A DNA stretch of 64,000 nucleotides from an uncultured Bacteriovorax sp. (GTDB taxonomy: Bacteria; Bdellovibrionota; Bacteriovoracia; Bacteriovoracales; Bacteriovoracaceae), in contig CAMLMH010000003.1 of NCBI GenBank assembly GCA_946481315.1, positions 205,783-269,782 of the forward strand, given 5' to 3'. The number at the start of each line of letters is the position of its first letter. The first letter of the stretch is position 1. Positions 8,882 to 16,809 of this stretch are shown piece by piece. The position numbers were made by a program, and so were the translations under genes. The notes under the pieces were generated by a model. The model saw only the letters and a list, made by a program, of their open reading frames with translations. It was not told the DNA's origin and ran no database searches.

Positions 8882-9100
8882 ATGGATAATGTAAGTAAAG
8901 TTCTCATAATCGCCGGTGTTATTTTTATTGTCTCAGGATTGCTTTGGCATTTTACCGGAGGCAGGATTCCCCTTGGACGTCTGCCAGGGGATATCCGGAT
9001 AGAGTCTGAAAATGCCAGATTCTATTTTCCTCTAACAACCGGCCTGCTTATCAGTGCTCTTCTTTCTCTGATTGCCTGGATTGTCCGGATGTTTAAATAA
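8882..9100 (+). CDS. DUF2905 family small membrane protein
   Basis: 72 residues with two predicted membrane helices (about 5-24 and 48-70). The central family motif IPLGRLPGDIRIE and the FYFPLTT segment are intact. Function is unknown. The gene ends four bases before the convergent lipoprotein gene. Confidence 0.9.
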   Translation: MDNVSKVLIIAGVIFIVSGLLWHFTGGRIPLGRLPGDIRIESENARFYFPLTTGLLISALLSLIAWIVRMFK

Positions 9101-9104
9101 TATT

Positions 9105-9569
9105 TTAATAGTATCGGCCTTCCCGCATCATGAATGATTCATATAGACGTTGGCGGGTATCATTATCTTGAATGGGGGCAATAATCTGCTGGGCCTTATC
9201 CAGTGAAGACAAGCTCAGCTCCATTCTTTTCTTTTCCAGCTTTCGTAAATCCTTTCTGAGAATAGACATTTTCTTTCGGTCAATTTTGGGCTCCATTAAA
9301 TGTTTAACCATAACCATTTTGATCTGTGTGATTTGCTCATTGGTTGACTGCAGTTCGCTGGAGGTTTTTTCATGAAGTGCAGTGAGGCTCTCTTTTTGTT
9401 TTTCGTTCAGTTTATTACTGCTGGAAATATAGGCTTTGATATTTTGAGACAGATCTTTCCGGCTGGTGACCTTCTCTTCTTTAATTTCCTGCTGAACTTC
9501 TGCTTTTTTTTCACGGCTGCTGCATGCGGAAAATAAAATGAGTATTGAGAACATTATCCATTTATTCAT
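9105..9569 (-). CDS. Lipoprotein, Spy/CpxP-like helical family, paralog A
   Basis: 154 residues from an ATG preceded by AGGAG; a longer in-frame extension upstream has no ribosome site. The signal peptide ends with lipobox FSAC, predicting acylation. The mature part is helical and charged, with the pattern LNEKQKESLTALHEK, HLMEPKIDRKKM and a C-terminus QQIIAPIQDNDTRQRLYESF. It is clearly homologous to the gene at 11278-11748 (shared LxEPKxD, LEK and QQIIxPxxDxxTRxxLYxxFM..G..Y ending). The helical LTxxQ-like layout recalls periplasmic Spy/CpxP proteins, but that assignment is tentative. Confidence 0.8.
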   Translation of the reverse strand: MNKWIMFSILILFSACSSREKKAEVQQEIKEEKVTSRKDLSQNIKAYISSSNKLNEKQKESLTALHEKTSSELQSTNEQITQIKMVMVKHLMEPKIDRKKMSILRKDLRKLEKKRMELSLSSLDKAQQIIAPIQDNDTRQRLYESFMMREGRYY

Positions 9570-9757
9570 AATTATCTCCTGTTGGATATTTAATGCTTTC
9601 AGCTTAACCCGAGCAGAGGGCTGCATGCACCCTGCATAGAATTCATTGCCTAAAGCCAATGTTGACTGTCATGCTTTTTGTTTTTTTATTGCCCGGAGTG
9701 CAGGGAATTGCAGACAACTTAATGTTAGCTTTATTAAAACATCTGCAAGGAGAGCAT

Positions 9758-10396
9758 ATGATTCGTCTGTATACATGGAAAACACCAAACGGAAGGAAGC
9801 CGGCCATCATGCTTGAAGAACTCGATGTTCCCTATGAAGTTATCGGAATTGATATTAATAAAGACCAGCAAATGCTTCCTGAATTTCTTAAGATTTCGCC
9901 CAATAATAAAATACCAGCTATTACAGATGATGAAATGAAACATAATGGTGAGCCCATTTCAATTTTTGAATCAGGAGCAATCCTTGTTTATCTGGCAGAA
10001 AAATATCATCAGTTCTTACCTAAGGAAGGTCCTGTAAGATATAAGGCCCTGGAATGGACCTTCTGGCAGGTCGGAGGGACTGGACCTATGCTGGGTCAAT
10101 TGGGTTATTTTGCGGTCAAAGCGAATGAAAAAGTCCCTCATGCGATTAATCGTTTCCAGAGAGAATGTGAACGCTTATTGGGAGTAATGGAAAAACATCT
10201 GCAGCAAAATCCCTATCTGGCAGGTAAAGACTATACCATTGCAGATATAATGAATTATCCATGGATCATGGGAGCATCAACAATGCTTAAAGACCAATTG
10301 GACGTATCCTTTAAAGAAATGTCATCACTAAGGCGGTGGCTTGATTTGGTGGGAAACCGTCCGGCCGTCATGCGGGGAATGAAAATTCTGGAATAA
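9758..10396 (+). CDS. Glutathione S-transferase family protein (YfcG/nu-class-like)
   Basis: 212 residues starting at the ATG at 9758, which follows CAAGGAGAGC; an upstream in-frame ATG at 9659 gives an unlikely extension without a site. The thioredoxin-like N domain carries LYTWKTPNGRKP, the cis-Pro motif NKIPAI and the ESGAILVYLAEKY glutathione-binding segment. The all-helical C domain follows, with the AGKDYTIADI N-capping motif. YfcG-type enzymes act as disulfide-bond reductases with glutathione. It sits in a likely operon with the alpha/beta hydrolase 16 bases downstream. Confidence 0.88.
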   Translation: MIRLYTWKTPNGRKPAIMLEELDVPYEVIGIDINKDQQMLPEFLKISPNNKIPAITDDEMKHNGEPISIFESGAILVYLAEKYHQFLPKEGPVRYKALEWTFWQVGGTGPMLGQLGYFAVKANEKVPHAINRFQRECERLLGVMEKHLQQNPYLAGKDYTIADIMNYPWIMGASTMLKDQLDVSFKEMSSLRRWLDLVGNRPAVMRGMKILE

Positions 10397-10412
10397 TAGT
10401 GAAGAGGTAACT

Positions 10413-11306
10413 ATGGCATATCTAAAATTAAGTGATGATATGGGGAATGAGGATGTTTATCTTTATTATGAAGATTATGGTTCAGGAAGGCCGGTTGTAC
10501 TTCTTCATGGCTGGCCTCTTTCACACCGGGCCTGGGAAGCCCAAATATCAATTTTAGTCAGTAGCGGCTATCGAGTGGTTATCTATGATCGCCGGGGATT
10601 TGGTGAATCATCCCGGCCATGGAACGGATATCATTATGATCAGTTTGCTTCTGATCTTAATGAAATTATGGAGCATCTTGACCTGGTGAATGCTACGCTT
10701 GTTGGTTATTCCATGGGGGGAGGAGAGGTTGTGCGTTACCTGAGTGAGTACGGATCAGAAAGGGTGGCCAGTATAGTTCTGGCAGCGGCCATACCTCCTT
10801 ATTTATATAAAAATGAAGCACATCCCGAAGGGGGCATTGATGAAAAAACGATCATTAATTTCGAGGAAAGTCTTCTAAAAGACAGACCTGCATTTATTGA
10901 TGAATTTATAAAAGACTTTTTTAGTGCCAGTGTTATGGGGGAAAAAGTAAGTGATGCTCAGCATGTTTATCATCGGGAAATTGCTTTATTTGCATCTCCT
11001 AAAGCAACACTGGATTGTATCAGGGCATTCAGCAAAACTGATTTTCGGGATGATATCAGTCGCATAAATGTTCCTGTGCTGCTCATTCATGGAGATTCCG
11101 ATTCGATCGTTCCTTATGAAAAAAGTGCTGAAGTCGTCCTTTCCATGCTTCCTCAAGCTGAACTAACCTTGATCAAAGGAGGACCTCATGGAATCAATCT
11201 CACCCATAAAGATGAATTCAATCAGGGGCTGCTAAGATTTCTGGGAACTTCAATAGGAGCGAACCGTCCAGATCCATTTAATAATGCTGCCCCCCCTTTA
11301 GCATGA
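10413..11306 (+). CDS. Alpha/beta hydrolase (non-heme chloroperoxidase-like)
   Basis: 297 residues. The oxyanion region HGWPLSHRAWE, nucleophile elbow GYSMGGGE (Ser), acid in IHGDSDSIVP and His in GGPHGINLTH make a complete catalytic triad. The sequence resembles cofactor-free haloperoxidases/esterases such as arylesterase; the natural substrate is unknown. It follows the GST gene by 16 bases. The last 29 bases overlap the end of the convergent lipoprotein gene, and a run of seven C lies in the overlap. Confidence 0.88.
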   Translation: MAYLKLSDDMGNEDVYLYYEDYGSGRPVVLLHGWPLSHRAWEAQISILVSSGYRVVIYDRRGFGESSRPWNGYHYDQFASDLNEIMEHLDLVNATLVGYSMGGGEVVRYLSEYGSERVASIVLAAAIPPYLYKNEAHPEGGIDEKTIINFEESLLKDRPAFIDEFIKDFFSASVMGEKVSDAQHVYHREIALFASPKATLDCIRAFSKTDFRDDISRINVPVLLIHGDSDSIVPYEKSAEVVLSMLPQAELTLIKGGPHGINLTHKDEFNQGLLRFLGTSIGANRPDPFNNAAPPLA

Positions 11307-11748
11307 AAGCCTGATAAAGTTTTTTTCGGGTTTGAATATCTTTAAGCGGAGTAATAATCTGCTGAGCCTGATCGTAAGTCTGTAGCGTTTTTTCAGTTTT
11401 TAATTTTTCCAGGCGCTTTATTTCTTTTCGTACCATCCCTGCAATTTTAGTATCTACTTTTGGTTCAAGCAGAGTTTTAATCAGGATTAGTTTTGTACGA
11501 GTCAGATCCTGTTCAAGTTCGTTGCTTTCAACAGCATTTTTTTCATGCAGCTTTAAAAGTTTATTTTTTTGTTTCGGGCTCAGGGACTTACACTGACCAA
11601 TTATTTTTTTTCCTGCTTCAATTTCTTTCTGGGTTTCCTTAGTGCTTGCCTGATAAAGATGGACTTCATCCATATGCTGGTCAGGACTAATCCGGGCACA
11701 TCCAGCGGCAAGCAGGATTGAAAAAATAAGAACGCAAACTTTTAGCAT
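11278..11748 (-). CDS. Lipoprotein, Spy/CpxP-like helical family, paralog B
   Basis: 156 residues. Signal peptide with lipobox AAGC. The mature protein is helical and Lys-rich, with LSPKQKNKLLKLHEK, TLLEPKVDTKIA and a C-terminus QQIITPLKDIQTRKKLYQAF. It is a paralog of the lipoprotein at 9105-9569 and has the same Y-terminal ending. Because this ending is conserved between copies, the frame through the seven-G run near its 3' end is supported. An AGAAT/AGGAG-poor start leaves some doubt about the first residues. Function is unknown. Confidence 0.8.
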   Translation of the reverse strand: MLKVCVLIFSILLAAGCARISPDQHMDEVHLYQASTKETQKEIEAGKKIIGQCKSLSPKQKNKLLKLHEKNAVESNELEQDLTRTKLILIKTLLEPKVDTKIAGMVRKEIKRLEKLKTEKTLQTYDQAQQIITPLKDIQTRKKLYQAFMLKGGQHY

Positions 11749-11857
11749 GGCAGATTCTCCAGAGAAAAGAGATCTCCATTCTAAAAACGAAAGAAAAAAC
11801 TATGCAACGAGAAGGAATAAAGAAAATTATTCCGGAGAAAAATAATTTATTTCATTC

Positions 11858-12727
11858 TCACATTGCTGAGATTATTAAACCTAAAAAGGAGAGATCCGGA
11901 TTGAGTTGAACGGTTAATTCCCTCTTCGAAACGAAAGCTTCATTCACACACTGCACTTGTAACCAGGCCCTAAATACCAGACGATGTTCTGCTGTAAACT
12001 GAAAATGTCCGTTTGAGAGTTCTGCAGAGACTGTTTGCTTAGGGGGACAATCAAAACCGGCCCACACGGCACTGGATAGATTATGAACTTTTTCATTTTT
12101 CCAGTTTAAAAACAAAATGGGCATTTTGTTTTGTTGGGTACTGAAGTTAGTGATTGAAAATATGGCGTGGTTTTCTTTTTCTTTATACTGATAGTGATGA
12201 GTCTGTACATCCAGATAGGAGGCAATGTCGGCCCCAATGCTGTCGAGCAGTTGATGATTTAACTCACCGGTCTGGTGGCCCACTTCATGAAAAACCAGTG
12301 AGACAATTTGTTTAAACGTAAGAGCAGGTTTCTTATCTTTATACAACAGATCTGAATTTATATATATAACATCACCCGGACGATCTCCGGTCTTGGCAAT
12401 TCTGCTTAATTCGGAAAGCCCGGTATCGAAAAAACCAGGATGCATGGACTCCGATAAAAAACGGAACCGATCCCGATTATGTAGATTGTCCTGAATGATC
12501 CTATGGATTTTTTGCAGCAGGATTTTTTCAGATTCTGAATTAACTTCTGAATTTTCATTATAGGCGGGGATCAGCTGGTCGAGTACCTGATAAGCATGCT
12601 GAAAGTTGGCCTCTACAACTCCTGCTCCATTTCCGACAATTACACCTCCACCCGTTTCTTTGGCAATTACACTCTGAAGGATGAATAAACATAAAAGGAT
12701 AGTTACAGCAACATTTAGTCTTTTCAT
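11858..12727 (-). CDS. Secreted putative zinc metallopeptidase (HEVGH), coupled to TIGR02147 regulator
   Basis: 289 residues. A clear Sec signal peptide ends about residue 22 (VIA-KE). Residues about 139-156 include FHEVGHQTG, an HExxH zinc site, followed by GADIASYLD, where an acidic third ligand could lie. The Gly-rich segment GGGVIVGNGAG after the signal peptide is typical of uncharacterised exported proteins in this lineage. The remainder is beta-rich. The start has GGGAG upstream and overlaps the regulator stop by ATGA, so the regulator and this protein are co-translated. Peptidase activity is inferred only from the motif. Confidence 0.7.
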   Translation of the reverse strand: MKRLNVAVTILLCLFILQSVIAKETGGGVIVGNGAGVVEANFQHAYQVLDQLIPAYNENSEVNSESEKILLQKIHRIIQDNLHNRDRFRFLSESMHPGFFDTGLSELSRIAKTGDRPGDVIYINSDLLYKDKKPALTFKQIVSLVFHEVGHQTGELNHQLLDSIGADIASYLDVQTHHYQYKEKENHAIFSITNFSTQQNKMPILFLNWKNEKVHNLSSAVWAGFDCPPKQTVSAELSNGHFQFTAEHRLVFRAWLQVQCVNEAFVSKRELTVQLNPDLSFLGLIISAM

Positions 12728-13578
12728 TGAAGTTTCTCCCTCGGTATAGCAGAAGTAGTATGTTCAAAAAGCTGAACATTGAGCTGGAAAATGTCTTCTG
12801 ATTCTTCCTGGTAATAAGTTTCATTAAATTGCCGAACAAAATTCAAGATTGCTGCTTTGGCTTCACCTTTTTTTTGTTTGTTAAATTTTAATGTCAGCGA
12901 ATTAAAATGACGTTCATCCACACTTTGCTCATCCAGTGCCTCTAGTGCCCGACAAAGCATTCCCCGGTGGTGTTCTCGAATGGCTTCAGAAGGTATATCG
13001 TGACTGGTTTCTTCTGTGTGGTGAGTGCGGAGCAGCTTATGACTGCTCTCATCCCGTTGTATAAGCCGGGTTGACAGCAGTGTTTCTATTCCTTTCTTTA
13101 ATTTTGCCGGTGATATTTTTTTTCTCAGCCTGAGGCTGATCCATTCGGTGTCCTCTTTAAATGAAGGCGTAGTGATCAATTGCTGGAGGACAAGATGATG
13201 CCATTCACTGACAGCATTAAATTGCTCCAGATTAATCAGGCGAAAAGTTTGCTGTCTATCCAGTTTTGCCAGTTTTAGAATGAGATTTTTAACAGGTTTA
13301 TCTTTTTTTTGCCGTCGTTCTATTTCAATCTTTGTCCGGATAATTTCTCTAAGGGCATAATCGACATTCCATTCTTCAAATAAAGCTTCCAGTATTTCCG
13401 GAGTTGGCAGCCGTTTACCTTTAGCGATCATGGAAAGCAAAGAAGGCGAACTATATCCCAGGCGACGGGCGAGACTTTGCAGAGACAGAATTTTCTGACC
13501 ATTAGAGTTTAAAGTGTGACGTTTGAGATAGTATTCAAAAAAGTCACTGAATTTATCAAAGGAGTAATCCTGATTCAT
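12724..13578 (-). CDS. TIGR02147 family (DUF4423-type) transcriptional regulator
   Basis: 284 residues from the ATG at 13578; a TTG nine bases upstream is also possible. The N-terminal part has a Cro-like helix-turn-helix in the TIGR02147 pattern (LARRLGYSSPSLLSMIAKGKR). The C-terminal half matches the family's helical DUF4423 region (TEEWISLRLRKK-like, SEAIREHHRGML, LTLKFN). These regulators are numerous in Bdellovibrionota and Fibrobacteres and are often beside a secreted protein, as here. The start sits inside the terminator U-tract of the upstream gene, and the ribosome site is weak, so expression may depend on read-through or a promoter inside the upstream gene. Confidence 0.85.
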   Translation of the reverse strand: MNQDYSFDKFSDFFEYYLKRHTLNSNGQKILSLQSLARRLGYSSPSLLSMIAKGKRLPTPEILEALFEEWNVDYALREIIRTKIEIERRQKKDKPVKNLILKLAKLDRQQTFRLINLEQFNAVSEWHHLVLQQLITTPSFKEDTEWISLRLRKKISPAKLKKGIETLLSTRLIQRDESSHKLLRTHHTEETSHDIPSEAIREHHRGMLCRALEALDEQSVDERHFNSLTLKFNKQKKGEAKAAILNFVRQFNETYYQEESEDIFQLNVQLFEHTTSAIPREKLQ

Positions 13579-13585
13579 AATTCCC

Positions 13586-13614
13586 AAAAAAAAGGCCAGG
13601 AATGAATCCTGGCC
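13586..13614 (-). terminator. Rho-independent terminator of the secreted Cys protein gene
   Basis: On the minus strand an 8-bp stem GGCCAGGA / TCCTGGCC with a 5-base loop is followed by eight T. It terminates the gene at 13636-14082 and lies immediately upstream of the regulator's start. Confidence 0.85.
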
Positions 13615-13635
13615 CTAGATCTAGTTAATGGTTGA

Positions 13636-14082
13636 TTATTCGCAAGCCGGGAAAGTGTGAGTTGTGCGAACTTCTCTTGTTGTTTCACCTTGTGGGTAAA
13701 CTTTAATAACTTTAATTGTCTTTGGAAGGAAGTCATCTTTTGTTCCCCACTCAAGACACTCGCCGTGTGAAGCTTCTGTAACAGGTGCGTTTCTTAAACA
13801 TACAGTTCTCTCGAAAGCTCTTGGGGCTGAAAGGTCCATCGTTTCCCAGTTAACACAGACCCAGTCAGTCACAGAACCAATTTCACCTCCGTGATTTGTT
13901 GTACGTGCTTCAAGCTCAGTACAAACTGTTTGTGGATTGATTGAACGCACTTCTGAATCTGTCACACATGCATTTTTAAGTTTGATTTGTCCTAATACCT
14001 GCATGTAGTCGTGGATTGGCTCATAACCAGCGAAAGATGCTGTTGAAGTAAGTAAAAGTGCTGCTGCAATAAATGACTTCAT
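13636..14082 (-). CDS. Small secreted Cys-containing protein, family member 1
   Basis: 148 residues with a signal peptide cleaved about residue 19 (ASF-AG). The mature protein has seven or so Cys, including CVCVNW-like WVCVNWE and a C-terminal FPACE. It resembles the protein at 29831-30223 in the motif xVCVxW, a following C-L, and the ending (F/I)P(A/G)CE, so the two form a family of small disulfide-stabilised exported proteins. A strong promoter, a 5' hairpin and a terminator frame the gene, suggesting high expression. Function is unknown. Confidence 0.8.
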   Translation of the reverse strand: MKSFIAAALLLTSTASFAGYEPIHDYMQVLGQIKLKNACVTDSEVRSINPQTVCTELEARTTNHGGEIGSVTDWVCVNWETMDLSAPRAFERTVCLRNAPVTEASHGECLEWGTKDDFLPKTIKVIKVYPQGETTREVRTTHTFPACE

Positions 14083-14102
14083 GAAAACTCCCTATAGTTT
14101 TT

Positions 14103-14122
14103 GAGCAGAAAGTGTTCTGCTC
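14103..14122 (-). promoter_or_regulatory. 5' untranslated hairpin of the secreted Cys protein mRNA
   Basis: A perfect 8-bp stem GAGCAGAA / TTCTGCTC with a 4-base loop lies between the predicted promoter and the start codon at 14082, near the 5' end of the transcript. Such hairpins can protect an mRNA from decay. Confidence 0.5.
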
Positions 14123-14139
14123 TTGTTTAGTCGAGCAGA

Positions 14140-14168
14140 GTTCTAGGATTCTAAAAATTTCATGTCAA
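14140..14168 (-). promoter_or_regulatory. Sigma70-type promoter for the secreted Cys protein
   Basis: On the minus strand TTGACA (14168-14163) is separated by 17 bases from TAGAAC (14145-14140). The -35 is perfect and the spacing optimal. Confidence 0.75.
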
Positions 14169-14359
14169 CAGACTTTTTCACAAGAAAAGATTTTCAGTTT
14201 CACAAAATGTTATGGTGAATTTGCAGCAAGATAATAGAAGTAAAGCTTTCAATGCAGAGAGCATGATATGAAAAAAAAATTTTCCTTAAGAGTTTTTTAA
14301 ATTGAACGTGCTTAGTCAAATTCCACTTTCGCCTCATGACAATTGATCATTTCGTGAGG

Positions 14360-14387
14360 TTGATTTGTATTTTCACCTGGATAAAAT
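14360..14387 (+). promoter_or_regulatory. Candidate sigma70 promoter of the small RNA
   Basis: TTGATT (14360-14365), 16-base spacer, TAAAAT (14382-14387). It would start transcription near 14394, and the next rightward signal is the terminator at 14592-14619. Confidence 0.5.
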
Positions 14388-14393
14388 TGGCAC

Positions 14394-14619
14394 CACCCGT
14401 GCTTATCAATACATCAAGGAGTAAAGATAAGGGGAAAAAGTATTGAAGAACCTTATCGCAAGCGAGAACGTAAGTTGAGAATATGTGTGCTACCAATGCT
14501 GAACGCTGGTAGGGATCACTACAGAACGGATAGAGACATCCGCTCAAGATTATCAACTGAAATATCGAATGTTCCGACAAAATCAATAAGAAGCCACTCT
14601 ATCTGAGAGTGGCTTTTTT
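14394..14619 (+). ncRNA. Candidate structured small RNA, about 225 nt
   Basis: The 567-base region 14083-14649 has no credible protein gene. Its right half is bounded by a promoter-like pair and a strong intrinsic terminator. Between them are several local stems: TCAATAC/GTATTGA (14406-14412 with 14440-14446), CTTA.TCG/CGA..TAAG (14452-14474), CTACCA/TGGTAG (14490-14495 with 14507-14512) and CGGAT/ATCCG (14527-14531 with 14538-14542). I do not recognise it as tmRNA, RNase P RNA, 4.5S RNA or a c-di-GMP riboswitch. A 6S-like RNA cannot be excluded. Both flanking genes point left, so it cannot be the tail of a coding transcript. Confidence 0.5.
14592..14619 (+). terminator. Strong intrinsic terminator of the candidate small RNA
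   Basis: A perfect 9-bp stem AGCCACTCT / AGAGTGGCT with a 5-base loop is followed by TTTTTTA. It is oriented rightward, with no coding gene upstream on that strand. Confidence 0.85.
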
Positions 14620-14649
14620 ATTCAAATTGTTTGGTGAATGATTTAATTA

Positions 14650-16416
14650 TTATAAATCAACAGTTCCCAGAAGAGGAAGCTTCAAGGTGAAAACAGAGCC
14701 TTGATTGAGAACACTTTGGACATCAATTGTTCCTCCATGAGCTATGGCAATCTGTTTACTGATGTAAAGGCCCAGTCCCAGGCCGCTAATATTGCCGGAC
14801 GGGGTGGCCCTTTCGTATCGTTCAAAAATTTTATCTAGAAGATCTGCCGGAATTCCCAGACCCTGGTCTTCTATCAGAATATGGGCTTCTTTGCCCATTT
14901 CTTTTAAACAAACAGTCACAGGCTTTCCCTTTCCGTACTTAATCGCATTGCTGATCAGGTTAGATAGAACCTGTTCCAGTCTGTAGCGATCAGCAGTAAC
15001 AAATAGACTATCAGGGCCTCTTTTTAGGTGTGTTTCAATTCCCAGCGTTTCAAATTGTTCTTTAAAGCGATCCAGGACTTCTATGACCAGAGAATTAAGT
15101 TCAACTTTTTCCCAATGATAGGGCATTTTTGACAGAGATATGCGCGAAGTATCCAGCATATCTTCAATTAATGAATTCATGCGATCAAGTTGTTTAATGG
15201 CCTTCTTAACTCTTTGTTCTACTCCTTTTGGCTCGTAGGCCTTGGGGTTTTGCTCCCTGATCATTTTTTCCGCAATTTGAAACTGCAGTTTAAGGGATGT
15301 GATAGGAGTTTTTAATTCATGAGACGCCACACTCAAGAATTCATCACGGGTTTTAATTGCAGTCTGTGCTTTCTGATAGAGTTCTTCGAGTTCGGATGCG
15401 CGCTCTTTATCCTTGATTGTCTGCAATTGATATCGCCATAAAATAACAAAGATCAGCACGCTGACAGCGAATCCTAAAAGTAATGTTAGCAGTGGAAAAA
15501 GGCTGGAGGTTTCATAGTCAAATTTAGCATTGGAGTGAACATCCACGGTGAAAAAATTCTGGGCCATTTCAATCTTCAACGTTTTACGGAATTTATCAGT
15601 ACCTTTGTCAATGCTGCTGATTTGATAAAGGAGTGTGTCCTCATGCATATCTCCGAGATATATTTTAACATCTACCGGAAGCGTTTGACGGATATATTGA
15701 AAGGTTTGATCGAAAAGATCTTTGGCGCGAAAGGCGCTATAGATAAAACCCTGAAGATTTTTCAGCCGGCTTTCTGCCAGGGGGGCCAGTGGGGTATTGT
15801 AGAGTGGAACGTAAATGAGAAAACCTTTTTGCTTACCGACCTTTGTTTCCTGAACCAGTTCAACTATATGACTCATGGCCGGTTCCCCGGTTTTCCATGC
15901 AGTGATCATGGCTGTTTGGCGAATGGGATCAGAATACATGTCGTAGCCGAGAGCACGCTGATTGCGCCAGTCTAATGGCTCTATCAATACAATGGAAAAA
16001 TAGAGCTCGCGAATACCAGGAGGCCAGACTTTAAAGTTCTTTAGACCTTCGCTGCGAAGGTCTTTTTCATGCTGATTTAGTTCTTCAGGCATAACTTTTT
16101 TAGTGAAAGCTATTCCCTGCACACCCGGGTATTCTTCCAGAATGTTGAGGCCCTGAATGTAATTATGAAACTCTTTACGATCTACTTCCCGGGTTACATG
16201 GTACATGCTTTTTGTCTGCACCAGGGCATTTACATAAGTGTCCATCCGGGAAATCACTTCATTGCGAATTTCCTGAGCATAATGATTAAAACGTTCTTGA
16301 TTACGCAAATTCACACTGCGCTGGATGAAATACCAGGCAATTAAAGTCAAGGCCAGTGTGACAATGGCAAAGAACAAGGGAAAACGCAGGGAATGTATTT
16401 TATGCCAGACCTTCAT
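14650..16416 (-). CDS. CHASE-domain sensor histidine kinase
   Basis: 588 residues. Membrane helix at about 11-31, an extracytoplasmic CHASE sensor region at about 75-280 (EYPGVQGIAFTK, GYDMYSDPIRQTAM are typical), second helix at about 308-330, HisKA with phosphoacceptor His about 366 in SHELKTPIT, then HATPase with NLISNAIKYG, DQGLGIP, and GLGLGLYISK. CHASE domains bind small ligands outside the membrane. It is the last of three genes transcribed with the receiver (45 bases upstream) and the KaiC-like ATPase. The ribosome site is weak. It lacks HAMP and PAS modules. Confidence 0.93.
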   Translation of the reverse strand: MKVWHKIHSLRFPLFFAIVTLALTLIAWYFIQRSVNLRNQERFNHYAQEIRNEVISRMDTYVNALVQTKSMYHVTREVDRKEFHNYIQGLNILEEYPGVQGIAFTKKVMPEELNQHEKDLRSEGLKNFKVWPPGIRELYFSIVLIEPLDWRNQRALGYDMYSDPIRQTAMITAWKTGEPAMSHIVELVQETKVGKQKGFLIYVPLYNTPLAPLAESRLKNLQGFIYSAFRAKDLFDQTFQYIRQTLPVDVKIYLGDMHEDTLLYQISSIDKGTDKFRKTLKIEMAQNFFTVDVHSNAKFDYETSSLFPLLTLLLGFAVSVLIFVILWRYQLQTIKDKERASELEELYQKAQTAIKTRDEFLSVASHELKTPITSLKLQFQIAEKMIREQNPKAYEPKGVEQRVKKAIKQLDRMNSLIEDMLDTSRISLSKMPYHWEKVELNSLVIEVLDRFKEQFETLGIETHLKRGPDSLFVTADRYRLEQVLSNLISNAIKYGKGKPVTVCLKEMGKEAHILIEDQGLGIPADLLDKIFERYERATPSGNISGLGLGLYISKQIAIAHGGTIDVQSVLNQGSVFTLKLPLLGTVDL

Positions 16417-16461
16417 CTGATTAGTCTAGATAAAGGTCTATTCGATGTCATGACGAATAAC

Positions 16462-16809
16462 CTACAGCAGACTTCGCACGTCAGAGACAAGTTCCTCTAT
16501 ATCAAAGGGCTTTCTTAAAAATTTATTCCACTGATGCGCGCTCTTTTCAGGTTCACGCGAAGCACTGGTTAATAAAATAGGGATTTGAGTAAAGCGCTTA
16601 TCTTCACGTAGCGTCTTAACCATATCCGTGCCTTTTACAAAAGGCATCATGACATCAAGAATGATCAGGTCAGGAATGACCTTGGCCAGTTCATCCATGC
16701 CGGCCTTCGCTGAAGCAACGGCCCGTGCTGAATAACCTTCCGATTCAAGCAGTGCGGCCATGGATTCTGCCAAGTCCAGCTCGTCATCAATAATCAAAAT
16801 GCGCTTCAT
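16462..16809 (-). CDS. Single-domain response regulator in KaiC operon
   Basis: 115 residues, a stand-alone receiver. Acidic pair in IIDDE, acceptor Asp in LILDVMMP, Thr/Ser at LLTSA and Lys in LRKPF. The start overlaps the stop of the KaiC-like gene (ATGA) and the histidine kinase follows 45 bases on, so it probably takes phosphate from that kinase. No output domain. Confidence 0.92.
   Translation of the reverse strand: MKRILIIDDELDLAESMAALLESEGYSARAVASAKAGMDELAKVIPDLIILDVMMPFVKGTDMVKTLREDKRFTQIPILLTSASREPEKSAHQWNKFLRKPFDIEELVSDVRSLL

Noticed and set aside
9659..9757. N-terminal extension of the GST by 33 residues
   Set aside because: The extension has no ribosome site, while ATG 9758 has AAGGAG and begins the conserved fold.
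14347..14586. A 79-codon leftward frame in the intergenic region
   Set aside because: No ribosome site, odd composition, and it overlaps the better supported structured RNA on the other strand.
14394..14619. c-di-GMP riboswitch RNA as seen in Bdellovibrio attack phase
   Set aside because: The conserved GGTAGCGGGGTTACC and ACGCAAAG segments are absent.
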